Assembly (NCBI RefSeq): GCF_011397635.1
Contig: NC_064771.1
Location: forward strand, 14,261,379-14,325,378
Source: Epinephelus fuscoguttatus
Lineage: Eukaryota; Chordata; Actinopteri; Perciformes; Serranidae
DNA length: 64,000 nucleotides
Reading direction: 5' to 3'
Position numbers and translations under genes: made by a program. Shown one piece after another: positions 9,869 through 28,600 of the stretch (positions are counted from its first letter, which is position 1; each line of letters opens with the position of its first letter). The notes below the pieces were generated by a model. It did no database searches, was not told the origin of the DNA, and saw only the letters and a list, made by a program, of their open reading frames with translations.

Positions 9869-12220
9869 ATGTCTGGGTCAAAATGCACGCGGCTGAGCGG
9901 CGCGCTGGTGAAACAGGTGCTGGACTCGGTGGACAGCGTCCTGTTTGACTGCGACGGGGTCATCTGGCGGGGGGACCAGGCCATCCCCGGCGCCTCTCAA
10001 GTCGTGAACCTGCTCAAGGAAAAGGGGAAGAAGGTCTTCTTCGTCACCAACAACAGTACCAAGACGAGGAAGATGTACGCCGACAAAATGGCCATGTTGG
10101 GGTTCAACGCGAACGAGGAGGAGGTGTTCGGGACGGCGTACTGCTCCGCCGCGTACCTGAAGACTGTCTGCGGGCTGGAAGGCAAAGTGTACCTGATAGG
10201 GAGCAATGCCATGAGAGAAGAGCTGGAGGCGGTGGGGATCCAGCAGACCGGGGTGGGACCTGACCACATCACCGGGAAGCAGCACGACTGGGCCACCGTG
10301 CCTCTGGATCCCGAAGTGAAGGCGGTGGTGGTCGGCTTTGATGAACACTTCAGTTACATGAAGCTGAACAGAGCCCTGCAGTACCTGACCCAGCCGGACT
10401 GTCTGTTTGTGGGAACCAACGGGGACACTAGGCTGCCTCTGGAGGGGGGCAAGGCCGTCCCAGGTAGGGATACACACTTGATAGACACATTATATTGCCT
10501 TAAAGCAGATTACATACTACAGCACCTGCTAACCGGAATTACTGGTGTTTCTACACACTTCAAGGTCACACACTCAACCTATCTGTTAGTTTAAGAGTAA
10601 TCCAGTTGTATCAGAACAAGTATGCACAAATTTTTGCCAAGTTGTAGTTAGGCTAAGATAAATGCAGGGCCAGAGAGCTGAGGCTGATAACTAAGAAAAC
10701 CATACACTCACACCTGCATACTTTCAAGAAAATCATGCTGATACTGAATACTTAGAATACTACTGTCAGATGCAGGAAGGAACTGTTTTTATTAAGCCTA
10801 CTTCCTGGAAAAGCCTTTTTTTAAGGACACAAAGGCATATCTTTTCCAGGTAGAAGCTTCGACACCCACCTGTCTGAACCTTCAGGCTCCACCCATTCCA
10901 AATGCTCTCAAAGTTGACACTCCATTATAACTTTAACTGTAAGCCAAAAACTTACCTAAAAACATCTTTCAAAGCCTATGGGAGATTTTATTTTACACTG
11001 TCATATTTGAGGTGAATGGAACAAATAATGTCAAAGCTTGAATCAGAAAGTCGAACTTGATGCACCTTGCTCAGTGAAGACAAAGTAGGCATTAGATCAC
11101 TTAGCCTAATAAGTTGTATGACATGTCAAGCTCCACAAGAAGTCAGATTTTTACTGAAGTGGATTACTTTACAGAGGTAAATGAAACTGTCAATTACAGG
11201 GACAGAGCCAGACATTGTAAACATTTGGGGCCCTGCCCAAACCTAGGTAGATCGGGGGGGCATGGGGATTTTTTTTTTCCTTATCTACTCAGCTATTTGC
11301 ACTATTTTTCAAGCTATGAGATGATAAAATGCCTGATAATCTGGACATTATTTGGGTAAACCATTACAACTATCAAACATGTTGTTGCCAAGGGAAAAAA
11401 GTCTTCCAGAGTTTGTATCTACCCAGTAGCCATCGGAATCGGCCCAATTGCGGCCGAGTGTCAGCCGACTTGCTCCTCTGTGCTTAATGTGAGCCAGCTT
11501 TGGCCTATTTAAATTTGCCATATCTCGCCCAGATTTAGCTACTACAGACACGGTCCTATTCTGGCTGAGACTCAGCTGCCGAAAGAAGCGGTGACCAAAA
11601 TGGGTTCTGGTCCGTTAATGGCTATTCCATGCCTATTAGGCATGGAAGACACAGGCCTATTCCAGTTGAGACAGGGCAGCCGAATGAAACGGTGGCCAGC
11701 ACCAAACGGGTTCTGTTTTGTTAATGGTTGCCAAATCTAATTGTTCTCCAACTATTTTTTATCATTTTGATGCATAACACCAACCCCAGTTCCACCCCTG
11801 GTCAATTGATAACACAGGAAATAAAACAGATGGGACATTTAGGGGAAATGAATGAAAGGTCTCTTCACCTTCTGCCCTTCTTTCCTTACCCCAGGTACAG
11901 GCTGCCTGCTGAGGGCTGTGGAGACAGCAGCTCAGCGCCAGGCCCAGACAGTAGGCAAACCCAACCACTTCATGTTCGACTGCGTGGCCTCCAAATACGG
12001 CGTGGACCCCGACCGCTGCCTGATGGTTGGCGACCGCCTGGACACCGACATCCTGCTGGGCTCCAACTGTGGCCTGAAGACCCTCCTCACCCTCACGGGG
12101 GTCAGCACGTTGGCAGACGCTGAGGCCCATCAGAAGAGCGGCTGCGCGGAGAGGCAGGGGATGGTGCCAGATTATTACGTGGAGAGCATCGCAGACCTCC
12201 TTCCAGCTCTGCAGGGATGA
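9869..12220 (+). CDS. pgp: Phosphoglycolate / glycerol-3-phosphate phosphatase, two exons
   Basis: Cytosolic HAD-superfamily phosphatase. In mammals it clears 2-phosphoglycolate and related metabolites and hydrolyses glycerol-3-phosphate. Exons 9869-10463 and 11895-12220 join in frame (a split Gly codon) to give 306 aa, slightly shorter than human PGP (321 aa). HAD motifs visible: the nucleophile motif DCDGVIW (Asp27 and Asp29), TNNS (60-63), Lys220 in GKPN, and GDRLDTD (Asp245 and Asp250) for Mg2+ binding. The region between motifs II and III is the C2-type cap. The single intron position and the strong similarity in both exons make the call secure. Intron 1 contains repeat family B with a nested insertion. 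A long antisense open frame over exon 1 is a GC-rich shadow. Confidence 0.97.
11195..11800 (+). repeat. Repeat family B, copy interrupted by an insertion
   Basis: This copy parallels 7920-8235. Similarity runs up to about 11418 (GAGTTTGTAT) and resumes near 11742 (ATTGTTCTCCAACT). The intervening block is absent from the other copy. Confidence 0.65.
11419..11741. mobile_element. ~320-bp insertion in repeat family B, with a tandem internal duplication
   Basis: The block is missing from the paralogous copy at 7.9-8.2 kb, so it is an insertion. Its 3' half holds two diverged tandem units of roughly 95 bp, each running from CCTATTC...GAGAC to GGGTTCTG...GTTAATGG. I cannot assign a superfamily and see no clear terminal repeats. 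Confidence 0.5.
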
Positions 12221-12956
12221 AACTCAAGTCTTTCAGGACTTGAATGTAGCTTTGTGATAGCCTTAGCAGCTATAAGCTTGAGGAGTTAGGCTAGCCTGTC
12301 ACATGCCAGATGACACTGTCTTCTAAAAGGGAATATTTTTTCATAAAATTTATATGATTATATGCATCTCTGTATCAAAGTCACACCCAAGCAGCTAGCT
12401 GCTGCGTGACAGGAGACAAAGACTCCTTTATTTAACTAAACCATTATTAAAACCTGCTTATTTAACATATTAATGATTGATTTATTATAAAGAACAGCAG
12501 AACAATGACTTACAGTATTGTTTCAGTGTGTGTATGTTCACTTTTGGGGGGAAAGGAGAGTGTACTTTAAAGACTGCCTGTGATGCAATCACCCCTTAAG
12601 CAACTCCAAGTCAATTCAAGGAGGGAAATGAGCACACAGTGTGTCAAAGTTTGGCAATATATGTGTGTTCAGGTTTACAGCTGTTTTAAAGTCTATAAAT
12701 AACGGGCAAAGAGTGGGACTAAAAGGCACTGAACTTGTCTGGCTTCTGTTTTTATGTATTTTCACACCTCAGCTGAAAATGCAAACATGTAGTTACATTC
12801 ATGGGACGGTGCAATCATACTAAGTCGTGTCATGTCATGTCAGTTCAGTAGTGAAACCGTGATTAGCATACGTTTTTAAAGGTCTTCCTTGTACCTTCTT
12901 TGTTCTCCGATTTGTCCTTAACTCCCCGAATCGCTGAAAGCAACGCTCAAATCTGT

Positions 12957-12962
12957 AATAAA
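12957..12962 (+). terminator. Candidate polyadenylation signal of pgp
   Basis: AATAAA on the pgp strand about 740 bases after the stop. It is the first canonical hexamer I noticed downstream. A non-canonical nearer signal is possible. Confidence 0.4.
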
Positions 12963-13537
12963 ATTCACACTATCTTTACTAAATCAACGTCTGCTCTTTG
13001 TGACTTTAAGTTCAAAGTGAACACATCAAACTTTCCTCCAGGTCCTGGGCTTAAAAGTCACCCTGGGCTGTCATCGGCTGGATGCTGCAACAGTCAGAAC
13101 TGCGTATCTCCACTCACCTGACGAGAGAGGCTTTCCAAGCTGCACCTGCCTCACCCCTTTGTCCATTGTCTGGACTGCGGAGGGCAGCCAGTTCCTCTCG
13201 TGTAAGTGTGTGTTCAAGTGAAGGGGGGGAGGCAGCGGAAAGATGGATAATGTTAGAGAGGCATATTAAGTCATATTAGACATAAAAAAGAAGGAAATTG
13301 CAGGAAGACAAGACTCGAAAATTGGGTTTGGCAAGATTTGGAGTTTTGTGTGAAGTGGGTGACTGTTTTGGGAGGGAGACAGTGAGACTAATGGGAGGAG
13401 AAGGAGGAAGAGAGGGGGAGGTCTGCAGGGACAAAGAGAAGCTGGAAGGTGTATTGAGTCTCAGTCATGACCACAGCTCCATGCCGGTAGCTAAGAGAAG
13501 GGAGCAGATCGAGTGAGGAGCCGTCAAGGGACACAGG

Positions 13538-19767
<6,230 letters not shown>

Positions 19768-20156
19768 CTGTGCGTTCTCTTCCTCTGCTCCCAGCGAGAG
19801 ATCAGGGAAACAAAGTTGTCTTTTTAGCTCCCTCTACAAGAAAAAAAAAATACACAGAACAAAAGCCAGCTTTGACTGTTTCCTTTGTGCCATACAGCCG
19901 CCAGTAAACCAGTGAAGCAGCCAACCCTCCCAGTCCATTTATTCCCATCCTTCCGAGAGAGAAGAGATGGAGACAGGCTGTCATGGTTATCGCCAAAGCC
20001 CCATCGTCACTCTCTTCATGTGTAATACCCTCTCTGGTGGCACACTTCAGAGATTACAGAAGAAAGATCCCCTGTTTTTGTATTTCCTGTAACCCACTGC
20101 TGCAGTATAACTACGTGTAATCGTTCCTGTTGCGATGAGAGTGTTTTGATCTGTCC

Positions 20157-20162
20157 AATAAA
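20157..20162 (+). terminator. Polyadenylation signal AATAAA of bricd5
   Basis: AATAAA on the bricd5 strand 390 bases after the stop, about 700 bases before the convergent mlst8 stop codon. It fits the end of a short 3' UTR. Confidence 0.55.
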
Positions 20163-20826
20163 AGACTGTTGTGTATTTGTGGCCAATTTTTCTGAGAGAG
20201 GACGAAACTCAAAGACTGTGAGGAGTTTTCTGAACGTCTTTACTGCGGAATCATTTTCTGTACATCATTTTCTCTCCACACTCCCTAATCCACATTTGAT
20301 GTTTAAGAATAGTACGTAACTTTGTAAATTGAGTATCAAATGAATTTGACATACACAGGAGAGATATCAATTCCGCAGCACATCCAGGTCGACAAGACGT
20401 GTGGTCCTTTCAATACAATAAATATGGTGCACTACAAAAACAAAGAGTTGAAAAGAATCTCCTGTTGTGCACAGAGTGATGGCGTTAAAAACATAAAGGG
20501 TCATTGATGGATGCTGACATATGCTGTAATCAAACTTGTGCCAATTTGCTTATATGTGGTGCAAAACAGTGTACTTGGCCCTTTAAGCTGGATTTATGAG
20601 TTCACATTTTGGCCTTGCTGCTCAGCTGAATACTTACAGGTACCACACACAGCTGAGATTTATCCTTGTGTTCAAACATGTGCCTCCACCTTCTCAAGAT
20701 GATCATTTCTGGGGAAATAATAATCAATTCCCAATTGAGGCACATTTCCCAAAGTGTCCATTTCTTTTCTGTCCTTGTCCCACCTCTCCACAGACCATCT
20801 GCCAACTCCTGTCTCTTCATTTCTTT

Positions 20827-20867
20827 CCTCCTCCTCCTCCTCCTCCTCCTCCTCCTCTTCTTCTTCC
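20827..20867. repeat. (CTC)n/(GAG)n trinucleotide run in the mlst8 3' UTR
   Basis: About 40 bases of CTC units followed by TTC units on the plus strand. They lie immediately after the mlst8 stop codon when read on the minus strand, as GAAGAAGAAGAGGAGGAG. The run is therefore transcribed but untranslated. Confidence 0.85.
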
Positions 20868-23800
20868 TCAGCCCAGCACACTGTCATTGAAGGCCAGACA
20901 CACCACGGCTTTCTGGTGGCCGCTGTATTCCCTCTTGATCTCCCCGGTCTCCACGCACCACAGCCGGGCCAGGTTGTCTGAGGAGGCTACAGATGGAAAC
21001 ACGAGTCAGAGCCAGGAATTTACCTCAAGGTGTTTTTACACTGAAGTGATCAAACCTTTACCTGCTTCTCTCTAAAAGGCTCTGAAAGTCACTATATACA
21101 TCTTTATTCAAATGTGCATCAATACAGAATTAGCTTCATACTCTCATAGACTATTCCAAGTCCAGCTTTATCAAATACATATGGCCGGAGATTTACTTTC
21201 TTTTTAACCATGCGTTTGAACAGAAAGCTGGCTGCATCAAGAACGAAATTACTCACATTACTTGCCTATCAACTATGTGTGTTACTGTAGGATTTCACTA
21301 GAGGGCGAACCCGAGAAGCAGAGCATATCTTGACAATGGTAAGTTTCTTTCTCTCGTTCTGCCAACACTGCCCTGACCGTTCACGTGTGTATCACATCTT
21401 GTGGCCACGTTGCGTTAATTTCTGAGGACATGCACAACCAATGCTCCAAACGGATGTAGGTGACACAAGGCAGCCATCATGTGCATGCAAATGCGTAGTT
21501 AAAAAGAAGGTATATGTCCAATCCTTAACTCTTAATTAAATTAAATCTAAATTTGCATTACTGCAGTGTATGGTCTTTTAATATGGGAAGTGACTGACTT
21601 CCCAAATAATTAATTTTCAATAACTGGCGAGCTAACAAATCAACCAGTGACGAGGGAGATGTGATACTGTTTCCATAGTTACCACGCAGAGAGCGCCTGG
21701 TGTTTACTCCCGGAGCACCTGTGTGAGGAGCGCATCTAGACCCCAGGGGTCCAAGTGGGTGTGCAGGTGGAGTGTCGCTTAATGCAGCTTGTTGCTGACT
21801 CAAGATTACACATAAACTACAACAGAAATTTTTCCCACTGTTTTAGTTAAAAAAAAATCTTAAATCATTATAAATCTGAAAGAGCAAGGTTTTTATGAGT
21901 GTGGAATCCTTGTGTTTATGTCTGACCGTGAGTAACATTACTCTGATTAACTCGTTATAGAATGGTTTTGATACAAGTACACTGACATTACAAGGTAGTG
22001 CTAACTTGCCACAGCGCATGTACTGACCAGTCACAATATACTGGGAGTCTCCAGAGAAAGCACAGTCCCACATCCACCCTCTGGACGTCTCTCCGGGATT
22101 GTTGCTCTTAATGCTCAGCTCTGTCATCAGGGAGAAGTTGGACGTCCTCCAGATCTTACAGGTCTGGTCTGCTGAGCAGGTAGCCAACAGACTGGAGGTG
22201 ACGACAAACACAGAAACTCATCGTCAGCAACTGTGTCAGAGAAAGATTTACAGAGTGCAGAGAGGAGGAGGAGGGCACTCACGTGGAATCGGGGCTGAAC
22301 TTGCAGCGGAGGGAGTAGCGTTTGTGTGCAGGGATCTTAGTCTTGGGGATGAGCTGAGTCACCTCATCACCGATGCCTCCAGCGAGGTTCCACACATAAC
22401 AGTTCCCCTGTTAAGGAGATCCAAGAGGATGAATATGACTTAACACGTAGTCACACGTAAAGTATTAATATACCATATCCCTCTCTGCTGGGGTACCGAC
22501 CGAGCTGTTGACCGCTGCCATATAACTGGCATCTGGGTCGATGTGAACTGAGTTGACCGAGACTTCTGGCTCAGGAATCAGCTGTTCATTGTGGTCCGTC
22601 TTCAGGTCCCAGATGTGAATCACTCCACTCTGATCTCCAACAATCAGCTCTGCCTGAAAAACACACAGCACAGACTGTTTACTGACACACACTGACTTAC
22701 ATTAAAATCACACATATATCCTAAACAATTAAAAATACATGCAAACAACAGAATAAGTGCAGCACGTCTCACCTGGTTGGGATGCAGGCAGACACAGTTG
22801 ATAGGAGCATTGACCTGGAATATCCTCTGGCACTGCAGGTTTCTGGACCTGAGAGAAGCAGTGGGGATCAAAGTTAAGTTGCTCAGCACAATGTAATCAA
22901 TGTGTTTTTAGCACAGTGAGGTTCCTTTGCAGTACCTCAGGTCCCATATGCGAGCCATGCAGTCCTCTCCTCCTGTGTACATCCAGCGCCCGTCTTCATG
23001 GAAGCCCACGGATGTGATGTTTTTGCTGACACCGTCGTAGTTGATCACCGGGTTGGGGTTGTTGGAGTTCAGATCGTACATGCGGATGTGCTGATAACCT
23101 AAAAGGCAGAGTGGACATCAATGTGAGACATGGTTGTTATGAATGTTATCATGCAATCCAGGATAAGGAAAAGGTTTAAGATTTAAAAAATTCTTAACCA
23201 ACCTGCAGCTGCGATCATACTCCTGTCAGGTGTGACCTCAAGTGAATTTACTTGCTGGGAGCAAATGTTAAGGAAGGAATCGGTCTACATGAACAAGTCT
23301 CAGTCCCGACACACTGGAGTGATGATGTCATCCACTGACAAATCCTGGAGCTGCTTCAAAGACGGTAAACAACAGCTCCTTTGACAGCATGTTGATTTTA
23401 TAAGACACAAGGGGATTTTCTGATTCAGGGTGCACTATTTTAAAGCTAACTTGTTTTCAAACAGTATGTTAAACTCTTAAGTGTAAAGTCCTAATGTCAC
23501 TTTTTCTGCTGTCAATTAACCAGTGGTGTAATGAAACAAAGTAATAATACATCTTTATAGTGCTTAAGTATTTTTTAAGGATCTGAACACTACTTTTCAG
23601 TCAACTTTCACCTTTACTCCACGACATTTCCTAAATAAAATGTAAACTTTTGCTATAACACATTTCCCCTCAGCATCTTAGTCACTTACTAAATAATGGG
23701 GAAGGAAGAAGGGAGGAAGGAAAGAGGAAGAGGTAGATGAATGAAGGAATAGGAGGAAGGGTAAAACTGAATTTTGTTCTTTAAATCCTTTAAATTGTGA

Positions 23801-24348
23801 AAAAGTTTTTCTTCGAGTGTAATGTACATTTCATTTTTAAGGAGGTGTACATGTGAGGAAGAAATAAACATAATTCTCAAAATTCTGTCTGCTTGCTTTT
23901 TTGTTAACATTTACTTGCACTTTTATTTTCGATACTTCAATCTCATTAAATGACTTTTGATGTTTAAATGCAGTAAATATCAAGTACTTTACTCAAGTCA
24001 TATTCTAATAAGTGACTTTAACTTCTACCACAATCATTTTCTGGTAAGTACTTCTACTCGAGTATGGCTCCCAGGTACTTCATCCACCACCAGCTCCAGT
24101 CATCTGAAACTCAAATCCTTGTTTCCAAGAAGACAAAACATGTCTCTGTTTGTATCACAGTGTAAACTCTGTTCCAGATTTCATTTACCAGAGCACACTA
24201 TCGGTCAGAGTAAGGATACAGAGTCCTGGTGCTGCACAGTCCTGGTGCAGATCCCACTGTGAGCCTGCCAGAAGCGGACAGTGTGGTCGTATCCAGCCGT
24301 GGCCAGAATGACCGGGTCGCTGCCCACCGTCCCCTGGTTCACATTCAT
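20868..24348 (-). CDS. mlst8: mTOR-associated protein LST8 homolog (WD40), eight coding exons
   Basis: WD40 beta-propeller that binds the mTOR kinase domain in mTORC1 and mTORC2. Coding exons from 5' to 3' on the minus strand: 24348-24220, 23254-23203, 23098-22936, 22848-22773, 22653-22501, 22407-22283, 22191-22028, 20986-20868. They splice in frame to 326 aa, the same length as human MLST8, and match it nearly throughout (start [20 protein letters not shown], then HLRs such as [16 protein letters not shown], end FNDSVLG). Seven WD repeats are expected. The exon 5 donor is GTCGGT, weaker than the others but needed to keep frame. A non-coding first exon probably lies upstream near 24.4-24.75 kb, because a splice acceptor (CTGCCTCAG) precedes the start. 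Intron 1 holds a hAT-like repeat. No lesions. Confidence 0.97.
23521..24092. mobile_element. hAT-like non-autonomous repeat in mlst8 intron 1
   Basis: The left end reads CAGTGGTGTAATGAAACAAA and the right end carries an inverted version (GTACTTCATCCACCAC). The interior has the TACTTTACTCAAGT and TACTTCTACTCGAGTA words of a very common teleost MITE, which I recall as hAT-type. The middle includes a GGAAGG-rich stretch near 23700. No clean 8-bp duplication is visible. Confidence 0.65.
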
Positions 24349-24952
24349 GCTTGACTGCTGGCTGTCACTGCTCAGAGTGACTGAGGCAGGTATGACACTG
24401 CGTAGGAATATCAGACACAGTCAGTGAATGCAGTTTTCAGGCCGTCACATGTCCATTATTAACAGGAAAGTGATTTCATTACCGTCATACTGTGAAAATA
24501 AAAGATTAGGCTTATAACGTGCAGGCAAATGCTAGCATAGTAGCATACCGTCGCTATGTTAACGGGCCCTGCGATTTATGCAGTTAGCAAACGTTCCTAC
24601 TTCACTGCTAATGCAATGTGTCTCTAACGATATTTCACTGTGAGATATTATTTATTACTACTTAGACAAGTTAACAGAACAAATAAATCGGACAAGTTTA
24701 CTGTACCTTCAGTTGCTGGTGTTGTCGAAAAACCAGTACGTCCCTGTAATGTGTCCGTTAGCAACATACGACAACGTTTCAAAAGTTCCGCTTTGATAAC
24801 CAACGCTTTGCCGCCACCTACTGACTAATTTTGTTATAGCAGGACAAATACACCACAACCATGTAATGACTACATGGTTTAAAAAGACCAAGTGTTCATT
24901 CAACTCATAGACTCATTTAACTATATAGAATATTTTGTAGTTTGTTGTGATG

Positions 24953-25245
24953 ACCTCACAGCAAGAGGGTTCCTGGTTTGAGTTTGTATGTTCTCCCTGG
25001 TCAGTGTGGGTTTTCTTTGGGTACTCCAGCTTCCTCCTGCAGTCCAAAGACATGCAGGTTAATTGGTGACTCTAAATTGCCCGTAGGTGTGAATGTGAGT
25101 GTGAATGGTTGTCTGTCTCTATGTGTCAGCCCTGTGATAGCCTGGTGACCTGTCCAGGGTGTACCCCAGCTCTCACCCAGTGTCAGCAGGGATAGGCTCC
25201 AGCCCCTCTGTAACCCCTTACAGGATAAGTAGTTATGAAAGATGA
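24953..25245 (+). mobile_element. tRNA-type SINE, 5'-truncated
   Basis: The sequence contains CAGCAAGAGGGTTCCTGGTT (a B-box-like remnant), then TTTGTATGTTCTCCCTG, GGGTACTCCAGCTTCCTCC, GTGACTCTAAATTGCCCGTA and GATAGGCTCCAGCCCC. These are landmarks of a ubiquitous teleost SINE. The tRNA-like head (A box) is missing. It lies between the mlst8 promoter and the meiob 3' end. Confidence 0.8.
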
Positions 25246-25369
25246 ATTAATATTTAGAAAATTGTCTTATTGTCCTATTATTTGTAACTGTCTGCTCATC
25301 AAATATCCTTTCCTGATTGATACATTTGACACATAACATACTGACATAAGCTATAACTGTTTTTAAACT

Positions 25370-25375
25370 TTTATT
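25370..25375 (-). terminator. Candidate polyadenylation signal of meiob
   Basis: TTTATT on the plus strand reads AATAAA on the meiob strand, about 245 bases beyond its stop codon. Confidence 0.5.
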
Positions 25376-25618
25376 TAACAGTTTTATAAAGCAGTCAAGC
25401 CAACAGTACACTCTTCATATTATATATATTTAAATAAATAAATAATTAACTTATATAAATAAAGCAGAGAATGTATCAATTCTCAAACCATAAATCCCAC
25501 ATGTATGAATAACTCTTGCCCTTTTGTCAACATCTCAGTCCGAACAGTACCACACAGCAGGTAAAGCAGCCAGCTGCAACATATGTGCTCTTCTGCTCAG
25601 TCAGTGTGTGTGTTGTGA

Positions 25619-28600
25619 TCACAGGCGCTGCAGCAAGGCAGACATGTGCTGTTTCACCTCTCCTGGGTCAGCCACCGAGCAGGCCAGGACCATCCCCCTG
25701 ACCCCAGACTTCATTCTAGAAGACGGCAGTATCTACAACACATTGTAAGAATTTTTTTAAACTTGTGACTTGCTTTTAGAGCTAACACACAAACAGCATG
25801 AAATCAAAAGCTATGATACCTTCACGTATATTTTGCATCTCTCCAAGAGAAATTTCCACTTCAGTGCAGTCCGTTCGTCATCGGTCAGACTGGTGAACTC
25901 GTCCGTCTGCAACAGGTGAAATGAAAATGCTGTTTATCTCACCTGACGCACACACGCTACACCTTTAATTGATTCTTCTCTTACGTTCTTTAATCCCTGC
26001 ACACAGGGGACACTACATGTAGACCTGGGGCTGAATAAACATCCCTCTGTGCAATGATACTGACCGTACAGCCAAGTGTCTTTTCTGCCACGGGGCTTCT
26101 AAGGGTGCAGGCATGCAAGGTGCCGGTGTGGTCTGTGAAGTCCACCAGCAGGTCAAAGCCTGTGGAGGCTGAAAGGGCCTGATCCCTCCCTGGACACAAC
26201 TCATTGGTGCAGCTCTGCATGTCATCAGTCACCTGAAACTTACACCTGGAGCTGAGACAGGAGGGAAAACAGTCTCATCAGGGAGTTTATTAGCTAAAGC
26301 TCATCTTGAGTGGCAGAGAAACGAATTTATATCATTGAGCATGTTCAAACAATTGGAGTGGAACATCAGAGCTGTGAGGGGAAATAAAAAATAGTGCAGT
26401 AACTATTTAATAATACATGCACTGTGAGAACTTACCACCGTGTCCTGATGACTTTTGAAACAGAGGAGTCGAGGTCGAGCCTGGAGACGAAGCTGTATGT
26501 GATGCCAAAGAAAGCCTCAGGGTCCTCCCGGGCCTTCTGCTTCAGCTGGCTCACCGTGTACATGTCAGTGATGGACTCCACTGTGGAGACAAAAGCAGTA
26601 CCACAGTCAGTTCAAAAAACGAACAGTGCGTTTGTCCACAGAATAGTTCCACGAGTCAAATGGCTCTCAGAACTACCAAAGAGCAAATAGCTATCAGCCC
26701 CAAGCCTTATTTGGTCCGCCTGAAGATGTAGATCTTTAAAAATGACTGATAAGATACAAAGAATATTCTATATCAAAGGACAGCGAGACCTCCACTCATT
26801 GAAATACTATCAGAATGAGGGGAATTCTTTATTATAACCTACGAGGAACGTCTTCTGGCTTCTCATCTTGATCCAGAACACCAGACTCGGATGCCTCTTT
26901 AGCGTAGCTGTAGAGCAGACTGGCCTCTCTGGTGTCTGAGAGCACATTATGATTGACTTGGACAGCAACAAACAATATTCTACTTGCACTGTAAACCATG
27001 GCTGCTTGGTTTCAACCATGTTTTGATTTACTGCACAATACATAGTTATTTTTGTGAATGTTGTTGTGACATCTTACCGGGATTGACAGTGATAATGGTT
27101 TTCGAGTTAACGGTTGCTGTCATGCCGTTGCGAAAGCTGTCAAAGCTAATCTTTGCGTCAGCTATGAAGAGCACTTTGAATGAAGAGTAAGAGTTAAAAC
27201 AACAGTAAGTTATCTTAAACATAAACACGCAGTCACATCTCAGATATCCACTTGCATGTTTCTCTTCAGTACAGTACGTTAATGGGACACGACAGGCAGG
27301 AATAACAGTTAAATAAAGATTCATTTTGTGGCTGAGAATGAGCAGCAGCTGTTAACCTACCCGTCTCCTTGGGTATCAAAGTTTGCACGAGCTGAATGGC
27401 TTCTCTGTCCCAGCTGTGAGTGAAACAGAGGTCAGGGAGTTACTGAGTGAAAATCAAACACACATGGAGTTCAGCAGGTTAATCTAAAGCTTCATGTCAC
27501 CAAAGTAAATTTGTGGTAACCTAAAGATACGTAACAGAGATCTGAGGGGCCTATAAGATGGAATATGGCACAAAAGTAATTCATCTTTATTCATTTTCCA
27601 AATCAATAAAGGAGCATGACGCACCAGACAAGAGGGAAGGAAGAGACAGAGTCATCAAAGAGCTTCACTTCCAGCCTCTGCCCTTTGCGTCTGTCTGAAG
27701 TGGTGAACTGCTTTAGCTCTCCAATCTGTTAATGTAAACAGAATGATCTGAAGTTCCTATCACAATATCTTCCCTTCCTGTATAAAAAATGCAGTGACAT
27801 TAAGTGAAGGGTCTGGCCTCTGTCTGAACTCTGAGGCATGTCTTTAGGGCCATTATGGTAAGTTGGTCTGTTCAAGGCAAACAATGAGCATACCACCATG
27901 TAACCACACAGACAAAGCAGGCACAATGTAGTCTATTAGGCAATTTATAAGATATGAAGTCAGTAAATTTAGAAAAGCAAAGAATTATTTGCTCGGCATC
28001 CACACTCATTGTCCAAAACGTCCCACTTCATGCTTATCAGGCTTCCCACCCCGACCTCAGTGACAGGTTCCATGACTTTTCCATGGCTGGGACTTTCATA
28101 ATGTTACTTTTTAATGACCCTTCCCTTCTTGTTAATGTTGTTTTTAAGTTCAGGAAACTTTAACAGCCCATTTTCCACCATAGTTAAACTTACAGTGGAG
28201 CAAAAGTCAGCCGAATAACCACCATCTAATGCAAGCAGTGTGTGAAAAAGTTGGAAAAAACATTTTGGTTTGTCTGTGAGCTTTGAAATTTTCTTCTCAT
28301 TTGATGTTTGAAAAACACCTCTTGAAAACTGGTGGTATCCAAAACGTTTTATGACCAGTATTAACCATGATCGAGTCAATAAGCAATTCTTATTTGACTG
28401 CAAATGATAACTGTTAAAGCACATTCATGTGGTGTCAGAATAATGTGAAGACTGAGTTTCTGACCGAGAAAATTCAGACCGTCCCCTCAAGTTGGAACAA
28501 TTCGAAAAGTTGGCGAAGATTTTGGTACACGACCTCTCGAATTTGATGTCAAATATGCAGAAACATGGCAAATGAAAGTATTTGTTTGGTTGATGGAAAG

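Noticed and set aside
9878-10477. 199-codon open frame antisense to pgp exon 1
   Set aside because: It mirrors a GC-rich coding exon, has no family similarity, and the plus strand encodes an unmistakable HAD phosphatase.
20596-21075. 159-codon plus-strand frame with a proline run
   Set aside because: The proline run is the CTC repeat of the mlst8 3' UTR, and the rest is antisense to mlst8 exon 8.
24953-25245. Possible tRNA gene
   Set aside because: Only a B-box-like remnant is present and the following text is a SINE body. No cloverleaf can be formed.
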